A stretch of 64,000 bases of DNA. Source: Isoetes taiwanensis (lineage: Eukaryota; Streptophyta; Lycopodiopsida; Isoetales; Isoetaceae). Of the stretch, positions 21,740 to 33,009 are shown in pieces (the stretch's first letter is position 1; the number at the start of each line of letters is the position of its first letter). Location of the stretch: contig JAJEKV010000073.1 in NCBI GenBank assembly GCA_021234155.1, positions 3,262,001 through 3,326,000 on the forward strand, in the 5' to 3' direction. Position numbers and translations under genes: made by a program. The notes under the pieces are model-generated. The model was given only the letters and a program-made list of their open reading frames with translations. It did no database searches and was not told the origin of the DNA.

Positions 21740-24700
21740 ATTACAAGGACATTCAATAAGAGCATGTCCACTTGCTCAAACTGCATTTGTAAAAGTGCAA
21801 ATTCTTTGGTTATTCATGTTTATCAACTTATGATACGTCTTGGTTCTATTGTGTTCTTTCTTAAAGGTTGGCAGGGATGTTCATCATTAAGATCCGACTT
21901 TCGTTACTGACGTTAAATTTTACCTAAAATTTCTTATATCATGGAAGAGTTGAGAGGTCTTACTGGTGCACGGGTTGTGCACAGGTAGGCAATCATCCGA
22001 TTCATCATCTGGCCTTAAAGATGGGAACAAGGTGACAATCTTGAAAGGTGATGCTTCCATAGAGTGATTTGTCTATTTGAAATTATTTGAAATCATGCTA
22101 AGACACATGCTTGCTTGTTTAGCATATCGTAGTACTGAGGCCCTTTTTCCACACTAGTCGCAAATCTAAAATACGACACCATTTGTGACTCCAGGGCTAA
22201 AAATGAGACAAATTTAAACATGCTTTTCCATTGCATGGTATTCATAAAATGACACCACTAAAATACCAGTGGAAAACCATGAAAAATTAAGACACGTTTT
22301 ATTTTAGTTATATATTCATTAAGAGGTGGTGGATAATAAGAGTTATTTTAGATAATGCGACTTTGTAAAGAATGCATTATAAGATGAAGCACATGTTTTT
22401 CTTTCGTGTCCAGTTTATGAAGATATACCAAGGGCAAACTTGAGGGATCTTCTTTCCCTTCTAGAGTTGTTTGCTCATCCAACCAGAAATTAGGAGCTTA
22501 TGTTCACGAGTTCTTCCAATATCTAAAAAGATAGTTAGGGACAACTTAGAACAAACTTCAACATATGTCGTACTATTAGACCAACTATTTCCCTTTATGC
22601 TAACTGACAGTATCTCCAAGGGTCTTGAATTATATTTCTTCGAATAGTCTAAACAAAGAAACTTGGAAGTATAACTGCTCTAGGAAATTATTCTTCTGAT
22701 TCATCATCAATATCCATAGACTTCTCAAATTCAGTATCCATAAGTACACCATTAATGATGTGAAGAACAAGTGCACCAATCCTTATATTTTCCTCTGCAC
22801 AAGTGAAATTATTCACCATAAAACCCCTTTTCTGATCCACAGCAACATATAGCTTAAACCCCGATATTGATTCCAACTCAATCTCCGATTTTCAAAAATT
22901 TGGTAGAAAGAATATGCTTTGGGACAGAAAGAATGAAGCCTAGCACTTTCGAGATACAATGGGCCCAACCTCAGCAGAAGCTACATCAGAAGTTGTTGTC
23001 TTTTGGATTAAGAAGCAATGAAAGGTGGGCTTCAAATGGGAATAAAAATGGTAAAGGGCAAGTCTCGCCAATCATGTCAACCATTGAGTTACCATAGACT
23101 CCAAACTTCTCGCTCTTGTTACATTCTTCCCAACAAGCATCAAAAACAACAAAGAAACAACATGGATATTCATGTCATTGGCGAGACGTCCAAAGCTTCG
23201 ACTTCAAACATTCTTCTTCTTCTCCAAGAAGGAATGAGAGTTTGTATCTTTACAATGCGGCAAAGATGGTCGAAGTCACAACATGAATCACAACTGCATA
23301 ACCGAAAGTAAAAATTTTATATTTAGCTGATATTTCAATCTTAAAACTTAAAGACCCAACAGTGAAACAATAAAATTACAACAACTCTTCGTTGGCACTC
23401 TATACCTCAAACCAGACGTACAAACAAAATCACCATCAAGCTTTTGGAACTCAATTCCTTGAAATAGCTTCCTTTTGCAGATCTTATGTTACTTGACCAG
23501 GCCAATTAAATTAACAACTTTCTAATGCTCTAATTCATCATCAAGATCAACCAGCCCAGGTATGCAAGCCCGTCGTGCATCTGATGATAGAGCAAAGAAA
23601 TCATGTTATTCGAGCAGGGAACGAGCAAGATGATTTTGTTGTTCATTTGTCCAAATAATATATAACCAAATCAAGATGCTGGCACTCTGCAGATTCAGAC
23701 GAGTCAGTGGCAATGTCATCTGCATGACTTGTCCACATCGTGCGTGAGGTGTCCCGACAAAACACTGGTGTTAGCAAGTCGATGATCGAACGTGCAAACT
23801 AGGAATCATCCATTCATCTAGGCGACAGATCAGCCTCAATGTACCTTACCTCTGATTGCCAGTAACCTTACTCAGCTGCACCTGCCTGGAGGGACTGGAT
23901 CTAATTGGTCACATGTTCGCTAACTTTCGCATTGCCGTCCTTGAAGTTGATTACCTTGAAGTTGATTAACTGATCTGGGTTGTGGATCTTTAACTTCTGT
24001 GATATTGGAGTTCCCTTTTATGGATATAATATTGAAGGTTTTGTGTCCTCAAGTTGCCTTTTCGATATCAAATGTTCTTCTGAAGGTATCCTATGTTCCT
24101 TCTAAAGTTGAGCATATTCTGCAAGGTAATTTGCAAACATGCTGTTGAATTTTAGGTGATAGCTCTGAACATGACCTATGGTTGTTTTGCACATGCAGCA
24201 GGTTATCGAGCAGTATTTTTGCATGGAAACTTTCATGAAAGACTTTGAAGCAAGACCTCTGGAACTGTAGAAAATCTTCTGCCGGCGACAGCGGCATGTT
24301 CCATTTTTGTAAGTAACTTTGATCGCCGAATCCTGGTAGCGAGAATAATTTATTTTTCTTCACTCCTTAAATCCCAAATCCGTCTTGCAGCATGGCAGAA
24401 ACTGTGTAGTAACAACATTTTTAAAATGCATCCACGAATACTCAAGCTTTGAGCTTTTTCTTATTTGATCATTCTAGACCAGTTTATTTTGTTGTCTTTA
24501 TTTGCAATACTACTAAAGGCAATTCTCTAGAAGTGCTTGTTTTCCCTGAGCATTAATTTACTGAAAGAAGTATACGATGATATGTAGAGTCATTTTGAAC
24601 GGTGCCAAATTTTGTCTTTACTATGGTACCCTGTTGGTAATCATAGTCTTTCATTCCCTTCGCATAAGAAGGAAGCAAAGGCATGCTTATATTGCCCATT

Positions 24701-25780
24701 CCTGTATCAGATACTTTCAGAAAACTAAAAACACCAAGACCTTGAGAAGGTAGGGCTTAAAACTTTTTCTGCATTTTTCTCTCAGAGAGGCGCTTAGACT
24801 GCTATAGTCTTCAATGACTAAGAAGAAAATACCTGCAGGCGATGACTGCATCTTAATCAATGAAATGGATGATTCGTACTCACAAGTGGGAACATTTTTG
24901 TGTTCCTACTCTGATTTGCCGCCAATGTTTGGATCTAATATGCAGAACTTCGTTGCTTTAAATAGGGCAAACCATATCCAACTAACAGGGCACCACAGAA
25001 TCTGTTATGTTCAGCTATAATGATGATAAAAATTTTTGTAAATTATGGGAGGCGGCGTGCATGTAATGCACCCTGGGAAGAAGAGGATAGAAACACATCT
25101 TCCCTATGATAAAAGATTGAATTGAATCGAGAAAGATGAAGTAAACATTTGAGAAACAAAAAGCATTTCTGCATAAACAATGCCGCAGAACCCTGTGAAC
25201 ACTAATGAACCTGTGTTCAAATTGAAATGCAAAAATGTGATGCCATCAACCCTAAAACATTGTCACCCCTTGCCAAACATATTAAAAACTGAAATAACGG
25301 CTCTGAGTGTTGAAACATTTTCACAAAGAGCATCTTTAGACCAAAAACTACTTTATCCTATTGTGAAGCTGCAAATTCGTTCGTGTTTCTATAAACCATG
25401 AACTGAGAAGAACTTCAGAATTAGTGGTGCAGCGATCAAATTTAAGATATTGGGTAGGATATAGCACCCTGGATGAGCATGAAGCGTGGTGGCCGCTCTG
25501 GAGGATAGGCGGCAGCTAATGGGGTCAGCTAATGGGGTCGCCGTGAACCGTGAACCCAAGGGTCACTTTGTTACGTCGTCATCGGCCGCACCACCACCTC
25601 CTACACCAATGGACCAAGATGCGGGGCCTAGCTCCTAGCTAGATGTAACAGCCATTATAGAGTATGGCCTTTGGCTACTCAAAAAAATATGTAATATTGC
25701 ATTGATCTTTCATGCACTTTTGAATGCAAGCAATTTGTTTTCTTTCCTACAATACTTGTCTCTCTTTTTATAGAGTTTGA
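21740..25780. other. Long stretch without recognisable genes
   Basis: Only short ORFs (for example 22,688-22,876 minus, 24,091-24,363 minus, 24,814-25,020 plus) without family motifs are present. The 22,688-22,876 frame ends in an acidic tail (DIDDESEE) but is otherwise unrecognised. At 25,520 a 13-bp word (CTAATGGGGTCAG) is directly repeated. Introns or untranslated regions of an undetected gene cannot be excluded. Confidence 0.4.
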
Positions 25781-25827
25781 AGTATAAGGAATGATTCATT
25801 TGTTGTACGCCCATTCTTGCCTTACAG

Positions 25828-26240
25828 AAGAAGAGGACAAGCCGCCGCCAGAACAAGACTATGAAGAAGACGACGAAGAACATGAGGAAAACGACGAAGA
25901 TTTTGAAGAAGAGGAAGAGAAAGATGAAGGAGAGCCATACGACCCCATCAAGGGCTTCGAGATCGTTAACATCCTTCGCGACCACACTTTCCAGCATTTA
26001 CAGCTTACGCTCCGTCGCACTTGGAATTATTGGGACTGCACTAAGCAAGAAGCTTTTAATGATGCTAACGATCACCTTTGGCAGATATATTATGCGCTCC
26101 AAGATCTCTTTAATCTAATCATCAGCCCTACTTTGGACTTCCAGTATGTCATAATTCAAGATTGGGCTAGGTACAAAGTGGTCCGAGCAGTGAGGGAGAG
26201 TATTCGATACTCTATCCTATACCCCTTCACGCAGCCCTAA
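25828..26240 (+). CDS. Hypothetical acidic protein fragment (possible exon)
   Basis: The open frame follows a good 3' splice-like sequence (TTCTTGCCTTACAG at about 25,814-25,827). It encodes a strongly acidic stretch of about 35 residues dominated by Glu and Asp, then a folded-looking segment (PIKGFEIVNILRDHTFQHLQ, WNYWDCTKQEAFNDANDHLW, QDWARYKVVRAVRESIRYSI) and a stop at 26,238. I recognise no family. Next downstream is a proline-rich frame that may be a further exon. It abuts a Helitron fragment of opposite strand, so it could be a captured host-gene piece or a gag-like ORF of an unknown element. Confidence 0.35.
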
Positions 26241-26413
26241 GCCAGCTTGTTTTGATCTCCTCCTTGTTGAGATGCAACTTCAATTTTGTGTGTGAGTTAG
26301 CATGTGTTCTTCGTAACCGTGACCTTGATATAATAAAAAGAAATGTTTCTCTGTTGTATAATTCTTCATAATCACTTAAATACGTATGCTTATCTTTCAT
26401 TTGTTCTATCTAG

Positions 26414-26717
26414 ACGGTGCCCTTTGGCGACACCTGTGCAACCGGGCCGTCTTACCCCAGAACAAGAGCTCACTATTATGAAGCGTCAGCTTACGGAGCT
26501 CCAAGCCTACGTACTGCAAATAAATCCACCTCAAATGCAACAAGAGTATGGACCAGAGATTCCTGCTCCACAGAACTCGCAGCCGCCACCTCCACCTGCA
26601 CCTGTGCCCGCCACTGCAAGCCGATCTACGAGGACACGCCCTAGTTCTTCCTCGGATGCTGCCTCGGAGTCTTTTGACTCGACGATGAGGCCGACCATGC
26701 CAAGACATGGACAATAG
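26414..26717 (+). CDS. Hypothetical proline-rich fragment (possible exon)
   Basis: Starts after a pyrimidine tract and TAG (TTTGTTCTATCTAG) and reads PVQPGRLTPEQELTIMKRQL, then a short helix, then PPPPPAPVP and a Ser/Arg-rich end. The stop at 26,715-26,717 falls exactly where the minus-strand Helitron sequence begins. It may be the last exon of the acidic ORF upstream; no domain recognised. Confidence 0.3.
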
Positions 26718-28493
26718 GAGCCACCTGTCTAAAGTCACCAGCTGCTACAATACATTTTCCTCCAAATGGCTCTTTATTACCACATAGCTCCTGCAAAAGA
26801 ACGTTCACTGCTAATATAACGGCCTTGTTGGCCATGGGAAATTCGTCCCAAATTATTAAACTGCTTTGTATTAACGTTTCTGCGTATCCGGATTTTCGAG
26901 TCATTAAGGAATGTATATTGCTATTATTCTCTAATACAGGTATCTGAAATAGTGAATGGGCTGTTATACCTCCAGGATAGAGTAATTCAGCAAGTGCTGT
27001 TGTTCCACATGGCAGAGCTATTAATTTTTAGAACTTCTCACGTATAAACATAGTGCATTAAGTAAATACATTTTGCTTGTACCCGCTTTCCCATCAATGA
27101 AGATTGGCTTTGTCAGAATTTTCCTGTCTATCATACTACGCAACACTTCAAAAATCTCCCGTTGATTGTCATTTAGTGAGGCGACCATCTTTTCCAATCT
27201 TTTCCAATCTTTGCTGGTATGTATTTATATCTGCGCATTTGAATAGTTCATTTCATTACGTGCCTGTTTATATTTGATTCCATTGGTAGCCCAAAAGCAA
27301 CAATGTTTGTGCCATGCTGAAGTAACGTATCATTTATTAATTGTAAGGATTCATTGTGAGCTGGTTGATCGTCATTTTTCAAGTATGTCTCTTGCCAATG
27401 CAAAGCGATATGTATTCCACAACTCTAGTGCTGGTGCTTGGTCCATCAATAACAATGCAAATAAAAATCGTAACTGTGAAGGAGTCAATGATAAAGCAAC
27501 TGCCTCTTCCATAACAAGCTCAGCTTCATTGCTTGTATCTATTAATCCAAGTGCTTCTGCCGCCTTCTAGTATGTTTCATACTCTATGCCATTCATTGTT
27601 CTTGCATCAATCCAACTCCTAGATGCTCTGTGTAAGAGTATTTGCCGTAGGTAGAATGCCTCGCCCACACGAGGAAGTAGCAATCGGATGCGGCATACTA
27701 GGTTCTGATTACCTCGTTTTCTTACAATATGGCCGCTGTTCAGCTCAATATTATCATCTGGTTTTATTGAGACTTGTTTATCTTTCATTATGATCCACGT
27801 ATGTTAATTCATCAAATTCTGGGCTGCTCGGTCTTAGGAAGTATCTGTCCAATAATGATAGATTTTTCTGTTCTTCCAAACTGTTGTCTGTTCTGTCCTT
27901 CCAAATGCAATGGAAGGGCATCTTACAGCAGGTGTCTTTTTTGTTATATTATAGCCTAGTATTCGCCACGCTGCTTCTGTTGCGTGTTGCGGACTGATAT
28001 CGAGCAAGAAGATAATCATGAACTTCATTAATTGATTTTCTACTGCTATTGCTAGTAGTTGCTTGATCTTTCCCTAGATTTTCACTATTCTCTGTTTTTG
28101 CCATCTTCGTGTCTGCATCTTTTTTATCAAGGCGATATCTAGTGGAATCAAAACCCTTATAGATATAACTGTATACATATGAGAAGATATGAACAGTTGA
28201 TGCAACGTCAATAGTTATATGGCAGTTCATTTTCTCCAATAAAAATTGATTATATGGTACAGAAGCGTACGCATCATCCGCATGTCTTCTTCTATACTGC
28301 AATATTCTTTGTCATCTATTCTATATATGTGTTTTCTGTGAGAGGACGAGGGAATTTCCAGCAGCAAGATCCCTTCTCCGAGCATCTAAGAGAATGATGG
28401 TGTACCATAAATTTTTCAACCTTTATACGTTCGGATAGATCTGTTGGCAATTCAGCGGAAATAAGCTCATCAATTACATTGATTGGAATGTCT
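26718..28493 (-). pseudogene. Helitron RepHel fragment 1 (end of Rep through helicase motifs)
   Basis: On the minus strand the pieces run in Helitron order. First is VIDELISAELPTDLSERI and KFMVHHHSLRC...C (about 28,480-28,340). YRRRHADDAYASVPYNQFLL and HITIDVASTVHIFSYVYSYI YKG follow (28,300-28,140). EAAWRILGYNITKKTPAVRC comes at 27,980-27,900 and GEAFYLRQILLHRASRSW near 27,660. Then AALGLIDTSNEAELVMEEAV-type sequence continues to 27,300. The PIF1-like helicase follows: ASLNDNQREIFEVLRS, a Walker A box reading GKAGTSKM (usual GKAGTGKT; two residues changed), LIIWDEFPMANKA (Walker B) and GDFRQVAPIV. The fragment stops there, before helicase motifs IV-VI. Several stops and frameshifts make it inactive. 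Confidence 0.85.
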
Positions 28494-28741
28494 GCCACCT
28501 TTGAGATAAAACCTTTAAGTAAGTTGAAGCACCAAGACCCATAAGGCATGTCAATGTGATTCCCCAAACTAATTTGCATCATTTTCATAATAGGAGACGG
28601 CACATGAGTGTTATAAATCTGGGAACGTGACATGTCCTTCCTAGGCTTCCTTTCCAGGAAAGTAAGGTAAGCTATCTTGGGAACCTGTACAGTAACGCTG
28701 CAATCTTCGAAAAAGTGTTTTAGTTTTCACAAAAAGCAGCT

Positions 28742-30138
28742 TCACTCCTTTGCAGAGTATTTTCTGCCGGGAAAAAGATACGAAACCCAGTCCAAAGGTT
28801 CGAAGGGTATGGGCATTTTACAAATAAAATCCGCCACTTCATCTAGACTACATGCACGTCCAATCATATCCAACATGCACCGAAAATGCTCTACTGATGG
28901 CGTAAAAAAGTGATAGCTCATAGAGACAAAATAATGGCATCCTTCGTTTAGCAATCCTGAATAGCTGCACGCAGATAACACACTAACAAGAGTGACCTCT
29001 GTCAGCCTTATTCCTGCCCTCTGCATTTCTTTTAAAAGATCAAGAGCATTTTTACCATGCCCATATTGTGCATGGGCAGTCATAATGGCAGTCCAGCAGT
29101 ACATATCTTGCTTGCACCTATTGTCAAACACCTTGTTTGCGCCCTTCAAATCACCACATTTATAATACATATCTATAAGAGCGATGTCATCTTGAAATAT
29201 CGATTTCATTCCACTAAATATGGTACAAGTATGTACCATCTTACCAATTTCAAAACTCCCTAAACAGGGCACATGCATCTAGAATACTTAAAAGGTCACT
29301 CTGTTAGGAAGAATGCCACTATATTGCATCTGTTGCCCACGGGTAAAATGCACTCTTCCATTCCCCCGTTGCTCGAATAAATAGAAATAATTGATGTCCA
29401 TAGATACACATCGTGCTGATAAATTTTTGAAAACACCATCCTTGCATCCTCCTCTAAACAACCACACTTGCCATACATATTCACAAGAGATGTTCCCACT
29501 ACAAGATCGTTCTGTATACAGTCTAAAATTGCACGTGCATGAAGTCTCTTACCCTCTGCTAACAATTGAAGTTGACCACATGCTCCAATGGTTGTACTAT
29601 ATGTGCAAGCATCTGGAACCATCTTTTTCAGATCTATCAATTTGAATAGTTCAAGGCCCTCCTTAAAATATCCATATTCTGAACATGAACCCATGATACT
29701 ATTGTATGAAAATATATTTGTCTCTTGTAGACTTTGGATAATAATATATGCCTCTCCAAGAGCACCACACTTCCCATACATATTGAGAAGAGCAGTACCA
29801 AGAACATCACCACATTCCAAACCAGTGTTAACAATATGGCCATGAATAAACTTACCTTCCGCCAAAGCATCTTAGAGAAGACATTGCAGATAAAATATTT
29901 ATAAAAGAAACTCTATCTGATTGGATTCCCTGTAGCTCCATTTGCCTAAATAGCCTAACAGCTTCCTTCCAATCTCCACGCTGAATATAAATCTTAATGA
30001 CAATTGTCCAACTAAACAAATTGGATTCTTGCATTGAGTCAAACAAATGCCTGGCAACCCCAATAGCATCCCACATTCTCCATACATTTCTACCAGCAAG
30101 TTCCTCAGGTATAAGCAATGTTCTTGGTTAGCACTCAC
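28742..30138 (-). pseudogene. PPR (PLS-class) pseudogene, left arm
   Basis: Three overlapping frames together give a pentatricopeptide repeat protein. Segments are NLLVEMYGECG then HLFDSMQESNLFSWTIVIKI (30,118-29,852), then MAEGKFIHGHIVNTGLECGD, LNMYGKCG, YNSIMGSCSEYG, ACTYSTTIGACGQL and SLVNMYGKCG (29,865-29,296). The last frame has IDMYYKCG, CWTAIMTAHAQYGHGKNALD, VLSACSYSGLL and HFRCMLDMIGRA, then CKMPIPFEPLDW (29,278-28,742). The P, L and S motif alternation and the MLDMIGRA end are typical of plant PLS PPR proteins, which bind organellar RNA for editing or processing. No E or DYW domain follows and no organelle transit peptide was found. Two frameshifts make it a pseudogene. A near-identical copy sits in the right arm. 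Confidence 0.85.
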
Positions 30139-30313
30139 GATTCCAGCATGAATATATTTTCCAGTGGATATTCATATACAAGAGGCAGGCTTAGTAGTGG
30201 CTATCTTTACGTGTTCCCTGTTAGGGGAAACCCCGTATAGCCAATTCTATAACAATACGACCAATATTAGACAATGACATTGAAAGTTAACGTGAACTAA
30301 GAGTTTATAGCAC

Positions 30314-30616
30314 TTATGAATCTATGTAAAAAGCCTTTTCGGCCGCCGGAACCCAAGTGGGACGGAATTCGTTTGCTTGAAGTTGCCTTGGCAGTCCGTG
30401 AGGCAGATGTTTTTTCTTGGAATCCTTTGCACGTTCGAAAGTGATCTGATTGCAAGGAATACAACATGACAAGTTAAATGTCTTATTTCGAATTGAACGA
30501 ATGGCAACAAATAACAAATACCTTGATATCTTCCTTATGGACAGATTAAGTGGTTTAGGGACCTTTGACCAATCGCCTCCCAATTTTTTGGCATTCGACT
30601 TCAATTTTGCAATCAC
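30314..30616 (-). CDS. Unknown 100-residue ORF, left arm
   Basis: The frame encodes a basic protein beginning MIAKLKSNAKKLGGDWSKVP and ending near VPAAEKAFYIDS, with CCIPC in the middle. It is identical in the right-arm copy. I recognise no family. Identity is expected from the arm duplication itself and is not evidence of function. It lies upstream of and co-oriented with the PPR pseudogene. Confidence 0.25.
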   Translation of the reverse strand: MIAKLKSNAKKLGGDWSKVPKPLNLSIRKISRYLLFVAIRSIRNKTFNLSCCIPCNQITFERAKDSKKKHLPHGLPRQLQANEFRPTWVPAAEKAFYIDS

Positions 30617-30824
30617 TCTTTGCCTTTTCTATAAATCGATAGATTAACACAAAATAAAAGAATAAAAATAAGACTATGACTAGGTCATGTACCTTCTTTT
30701 TCGAAGCAGCTCCCCCCATCAATCTGGATTAGTCGGATTAAAAGCTAGAGTTGGCTAACATAGGCTTTAGGATTATAAGCTAGATTTGGCCACCTCTACC
30801 TAAGAATTACAAGAAAAGTCGACT

Positions 30825-30996
30825 TGGACCCGAACACCTGGTCGTCTCCACTCGTAGTGGAGCCTACCGTGCCCTTGAACAAGCCACTACAATTTTATTT
30901 TAAACCTAAAAAATAACAAGTGGCTGTGGACTTGAACCCGGGTACGTGGCCCTCTCCACTCTAGGTGGAGCCGGCCGTGCCCTTGAACAAGCCACT
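30825..30996 (-). repeat. Two short repeats with B-box-like core, left arm
   Basis: Two copies (about 30,825-30,895 and 30,915-30,996) of an 80-bp element. On the minus strand it reads GTGGCTTGTTCAAGGGCACG, a CTCCAC...GTGGAG hairpin, then GGGTTCAAGTCC, which resembles a Pol III B box. A third copy is at 31,695-31,773. SINE-like, but no convincing A box. Confidence 0.5.
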
Positions 30997-31007
30997 CCTG
31001 AACAAAG

Positions 31008-31680
31008 AAAGATCGCGAGGCACTTAAACTATACCTTGATGCTACTTTCCTTCGCAGGCTGTGGGATGCAGAGGCTCTGACACATGTTAAGCTGGCACAC
31101 TATCAGCAGAAAGTCAATCCTAGGCTCACAAGAGGCCCACACCAGTACTTGTACACCCAGCTACCCATGAAGAAACGCAGGCTTATAGCTTCCATTCACG
31201 ACGGGGCACATCGCCTCCGCATTGAAACAGGCGTTGGGCTCGTGAAGCACGGGAGCAAAGGCTTTACCCGATGTTGCCACCGTAGCGATTGAGGATGAAT
31301 GTCATGCCCTCCAGACCTGCCCAGCATTTGCCCATATCCGAGAGCGATATGTTCGATTACTAGTGCCTGGCCAGCCGTTGCATCAGTTATTGGCTACGGC
31401 GTCAGTGGGTTTGTTGGGGTCATACCTCCAGGAGGTTATGGATGCACGGACTCGTTTGTGTCCTACGGGACGGTATTGAACTGTCCTATGCAATTGTACA
31501 GTGTGCCAGCAGGCTTATTACTGCTAAGGTTTTTCCCTCGAAAACCCTTCGGGGCGGGGGTTTTTTAATCCTGTCAGTAATATGCTTGCTGCTCTCTTTT
31601 TGTTTGGGTCCCATAGGCCAATTGGTCTCCGTGGACGCTAAAAACCTATTCTATTCTATTCTATTCTTAACCTAGGAAAA
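31008..31680 (+). mobile_element. LINE family 1 3' fragment, left arm
   Basis: Coding similarity starts at DREALKLYLDATFLRRLWDA and runs through MKKRRLIASI, a disrupted Cys knuckle region, CPAFAHIRERYVRLLVPGQP and LQEVMDARTRLC to a stop at about 31,479. Then follows the conserved tail (31,510-31,672) ending in (ATTCT)n. It is the same family as 2.95-7.99 kb. Small frameshifts are present here but not in the mirrored copy. Being inside both arms, it inserted before the inverted duplication formed. Confidence 0.85.
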
Positions 31681-31694
31681 ATATATGATCGTAG

Positions 31695-31775
31695 TGAAGT
31701 GGACTTCGAACCCGGGTACATGGTCCTCCCCACTCTAGGTGGAGCCGACCCGTGCCCTTGAACAAGCCACTCCAT
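31695..31775 (-). repeat. Short repeat with B-box-like core, third copy in left arm
   Basis: Same 80-bp element as at 30,825-30,996; on the minus strand it ends with GGGTTCGAAGTCC, the best B-box-like form of the three. Confidence 0.5.
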
Positions 31776-32033
31776 CAATTTTTTTTAACCTACTTAAAAT
31801 TATAAAAATAAAATGCAAGTGCGATCAACTTACCAAAAGAAGGACGTGTGTAACAAGATCCTGACGGGTCCAAATCGAAATAGAAAGCAACAAAGAGTTA
31901 GAAGAATAAGAACAACGAAAAAAAAGATCGAAGAAGAAACAAAAAAAAAAAAAAAAAGAAGATGAAGAAGAAATAGTAAAACAAGAAAGAAAAAAAATGA
32001 ATGAATCAAAGAAGAAGAGAAGGGTGGGAGAAA

Positions 32034-32666
32034 TCGTATATACGGTTTAACGTCGCATGCGACGTGTCCGCGACGTATTTTGTTATAGCGACGTCTAACA
32101 CTGCAAAACTCGGCACCCAAAACGCAAGGGGTGGTATCGTATATACGATTTTGAAATTGTATATACGATTTCAACGTATATACGATTTTGAAATCGTATA
32201 TACAATTTTGAAATCGTATATACGATTTCAAAATTACGTCAAGATCTTGACGTCGCTGACGTCGCATCGCGACGCCTTTTTACAAACGATCCGCGGGCCG
32301 TCTTTTTCCGGGACCATTCCTAGGCTTCCTTCTATCGACTATTTTGGGCGATCTTCGATCACGACCTTGAGCGACTTGCAAGCACTCTTTTTTAAGGTTA
32401 GTAGATCATGGTTTTGGATTGAATGGTTTTTGGATTGAATGATTTAGTGTAGATTTCATTTTTTTTTTTTTTCTATCTCTTTCCTTCTTTTTCTTCTTCT
32501 TGTTTCTTCATTCTTCTTCTTTTTCCTTCTTTCCTCATTTCTTTCTTCGATTCTTCCCTCATTTCACTCTTCCATTCTTCTATCTTCTTCCATTTCATTC
32601 TCTTATTTCTTCCATTATTCTCTTTCTTTCCCTAATTTCTTTTTTCTCCTCTTTCCCCTTCTCTTC
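32034..32666. other. Spacer of the giant palindrome with clustered small palindromes
   Basis: The 633-bp unpaired centre begins with a group of exact palindromes. These are 16 bp at 32,050-32,065 (ACGTCGCATGCGACGT), 14 bp at 32,136-32,149 (ATCGTATATACGAT), 32 bp at 32,204-32,235 centred on the same word, and 18 bp at 32,236-32,253 (ACGTCAAGATCTTGACGT) directly abutting the previous one. The word CGTATATACGAT recurs about every 20-25 bp. From about 32,459 onward the spacer becomes an almost pure pyrimidine tract. No ORF of note. Confidence 0.85.
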
Positions 32667-32770
32667 TTTCTCCCACCCTTCTCTTCTTCTTTGATTCATT
32701 CATTTTTTTTCTTTCTTGTTTTACTATTTCTTCATCTTTTTTTTTTTTTGTTTCTTCTTCGATCTTTTTT
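32459..32770 (+). repeat. Polypyrimidine tract
   Basis: About 300 bp composed almost only of T and C (TTTCTTC, CTTCTTCC words) spans the right half of the spacer and the inner end of the right arm. Its complement at the inner end of the left arm (31,915-32,030) is polypurine. Confidence 0.85.
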
Positions 32771-32916
32771 TTCGTTGTTCTTATTCTTCTAACTCTTTGT
32801 TGCTTTCTATTTCGATTTGGACCCGTCAGGATCTTGTTACACACGTCCTTCTTTTGGTAAGTTGATCGCACTTGCATTTTATTTTTATAATTTTAAGTAG
32901 GTTAAAAAAAATTGAT

Positions 32917-32995
32917 GGAGTGGCTTGTTCAAGGGCACGGGTCGGCTCCACCTAGAGTGGGGAGGACCATGTACCCGGGTTCGAAGTCCACTTCA
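32917..32995 (+). repeat. Short repeat with B-box-like core, right arm (inner copy)
   Basis: Mirror of 31,695-31,775. Reads GAGTGGCTTGTTCAAGGGCA, a hairpin around CTAGA and GGGTTCGAAGTCC. Confidence 0.5.
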
Positions 32996-33009
32996 CTACG
33001 ATCATATAT

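Noticed and set aside
30314-30616. Identity of the 100-residue ORF in both arms taken as sign of selection.
   Set aside because: Both arms are recent copies of each other, so neighbouring non-coding DNA is just as similar.
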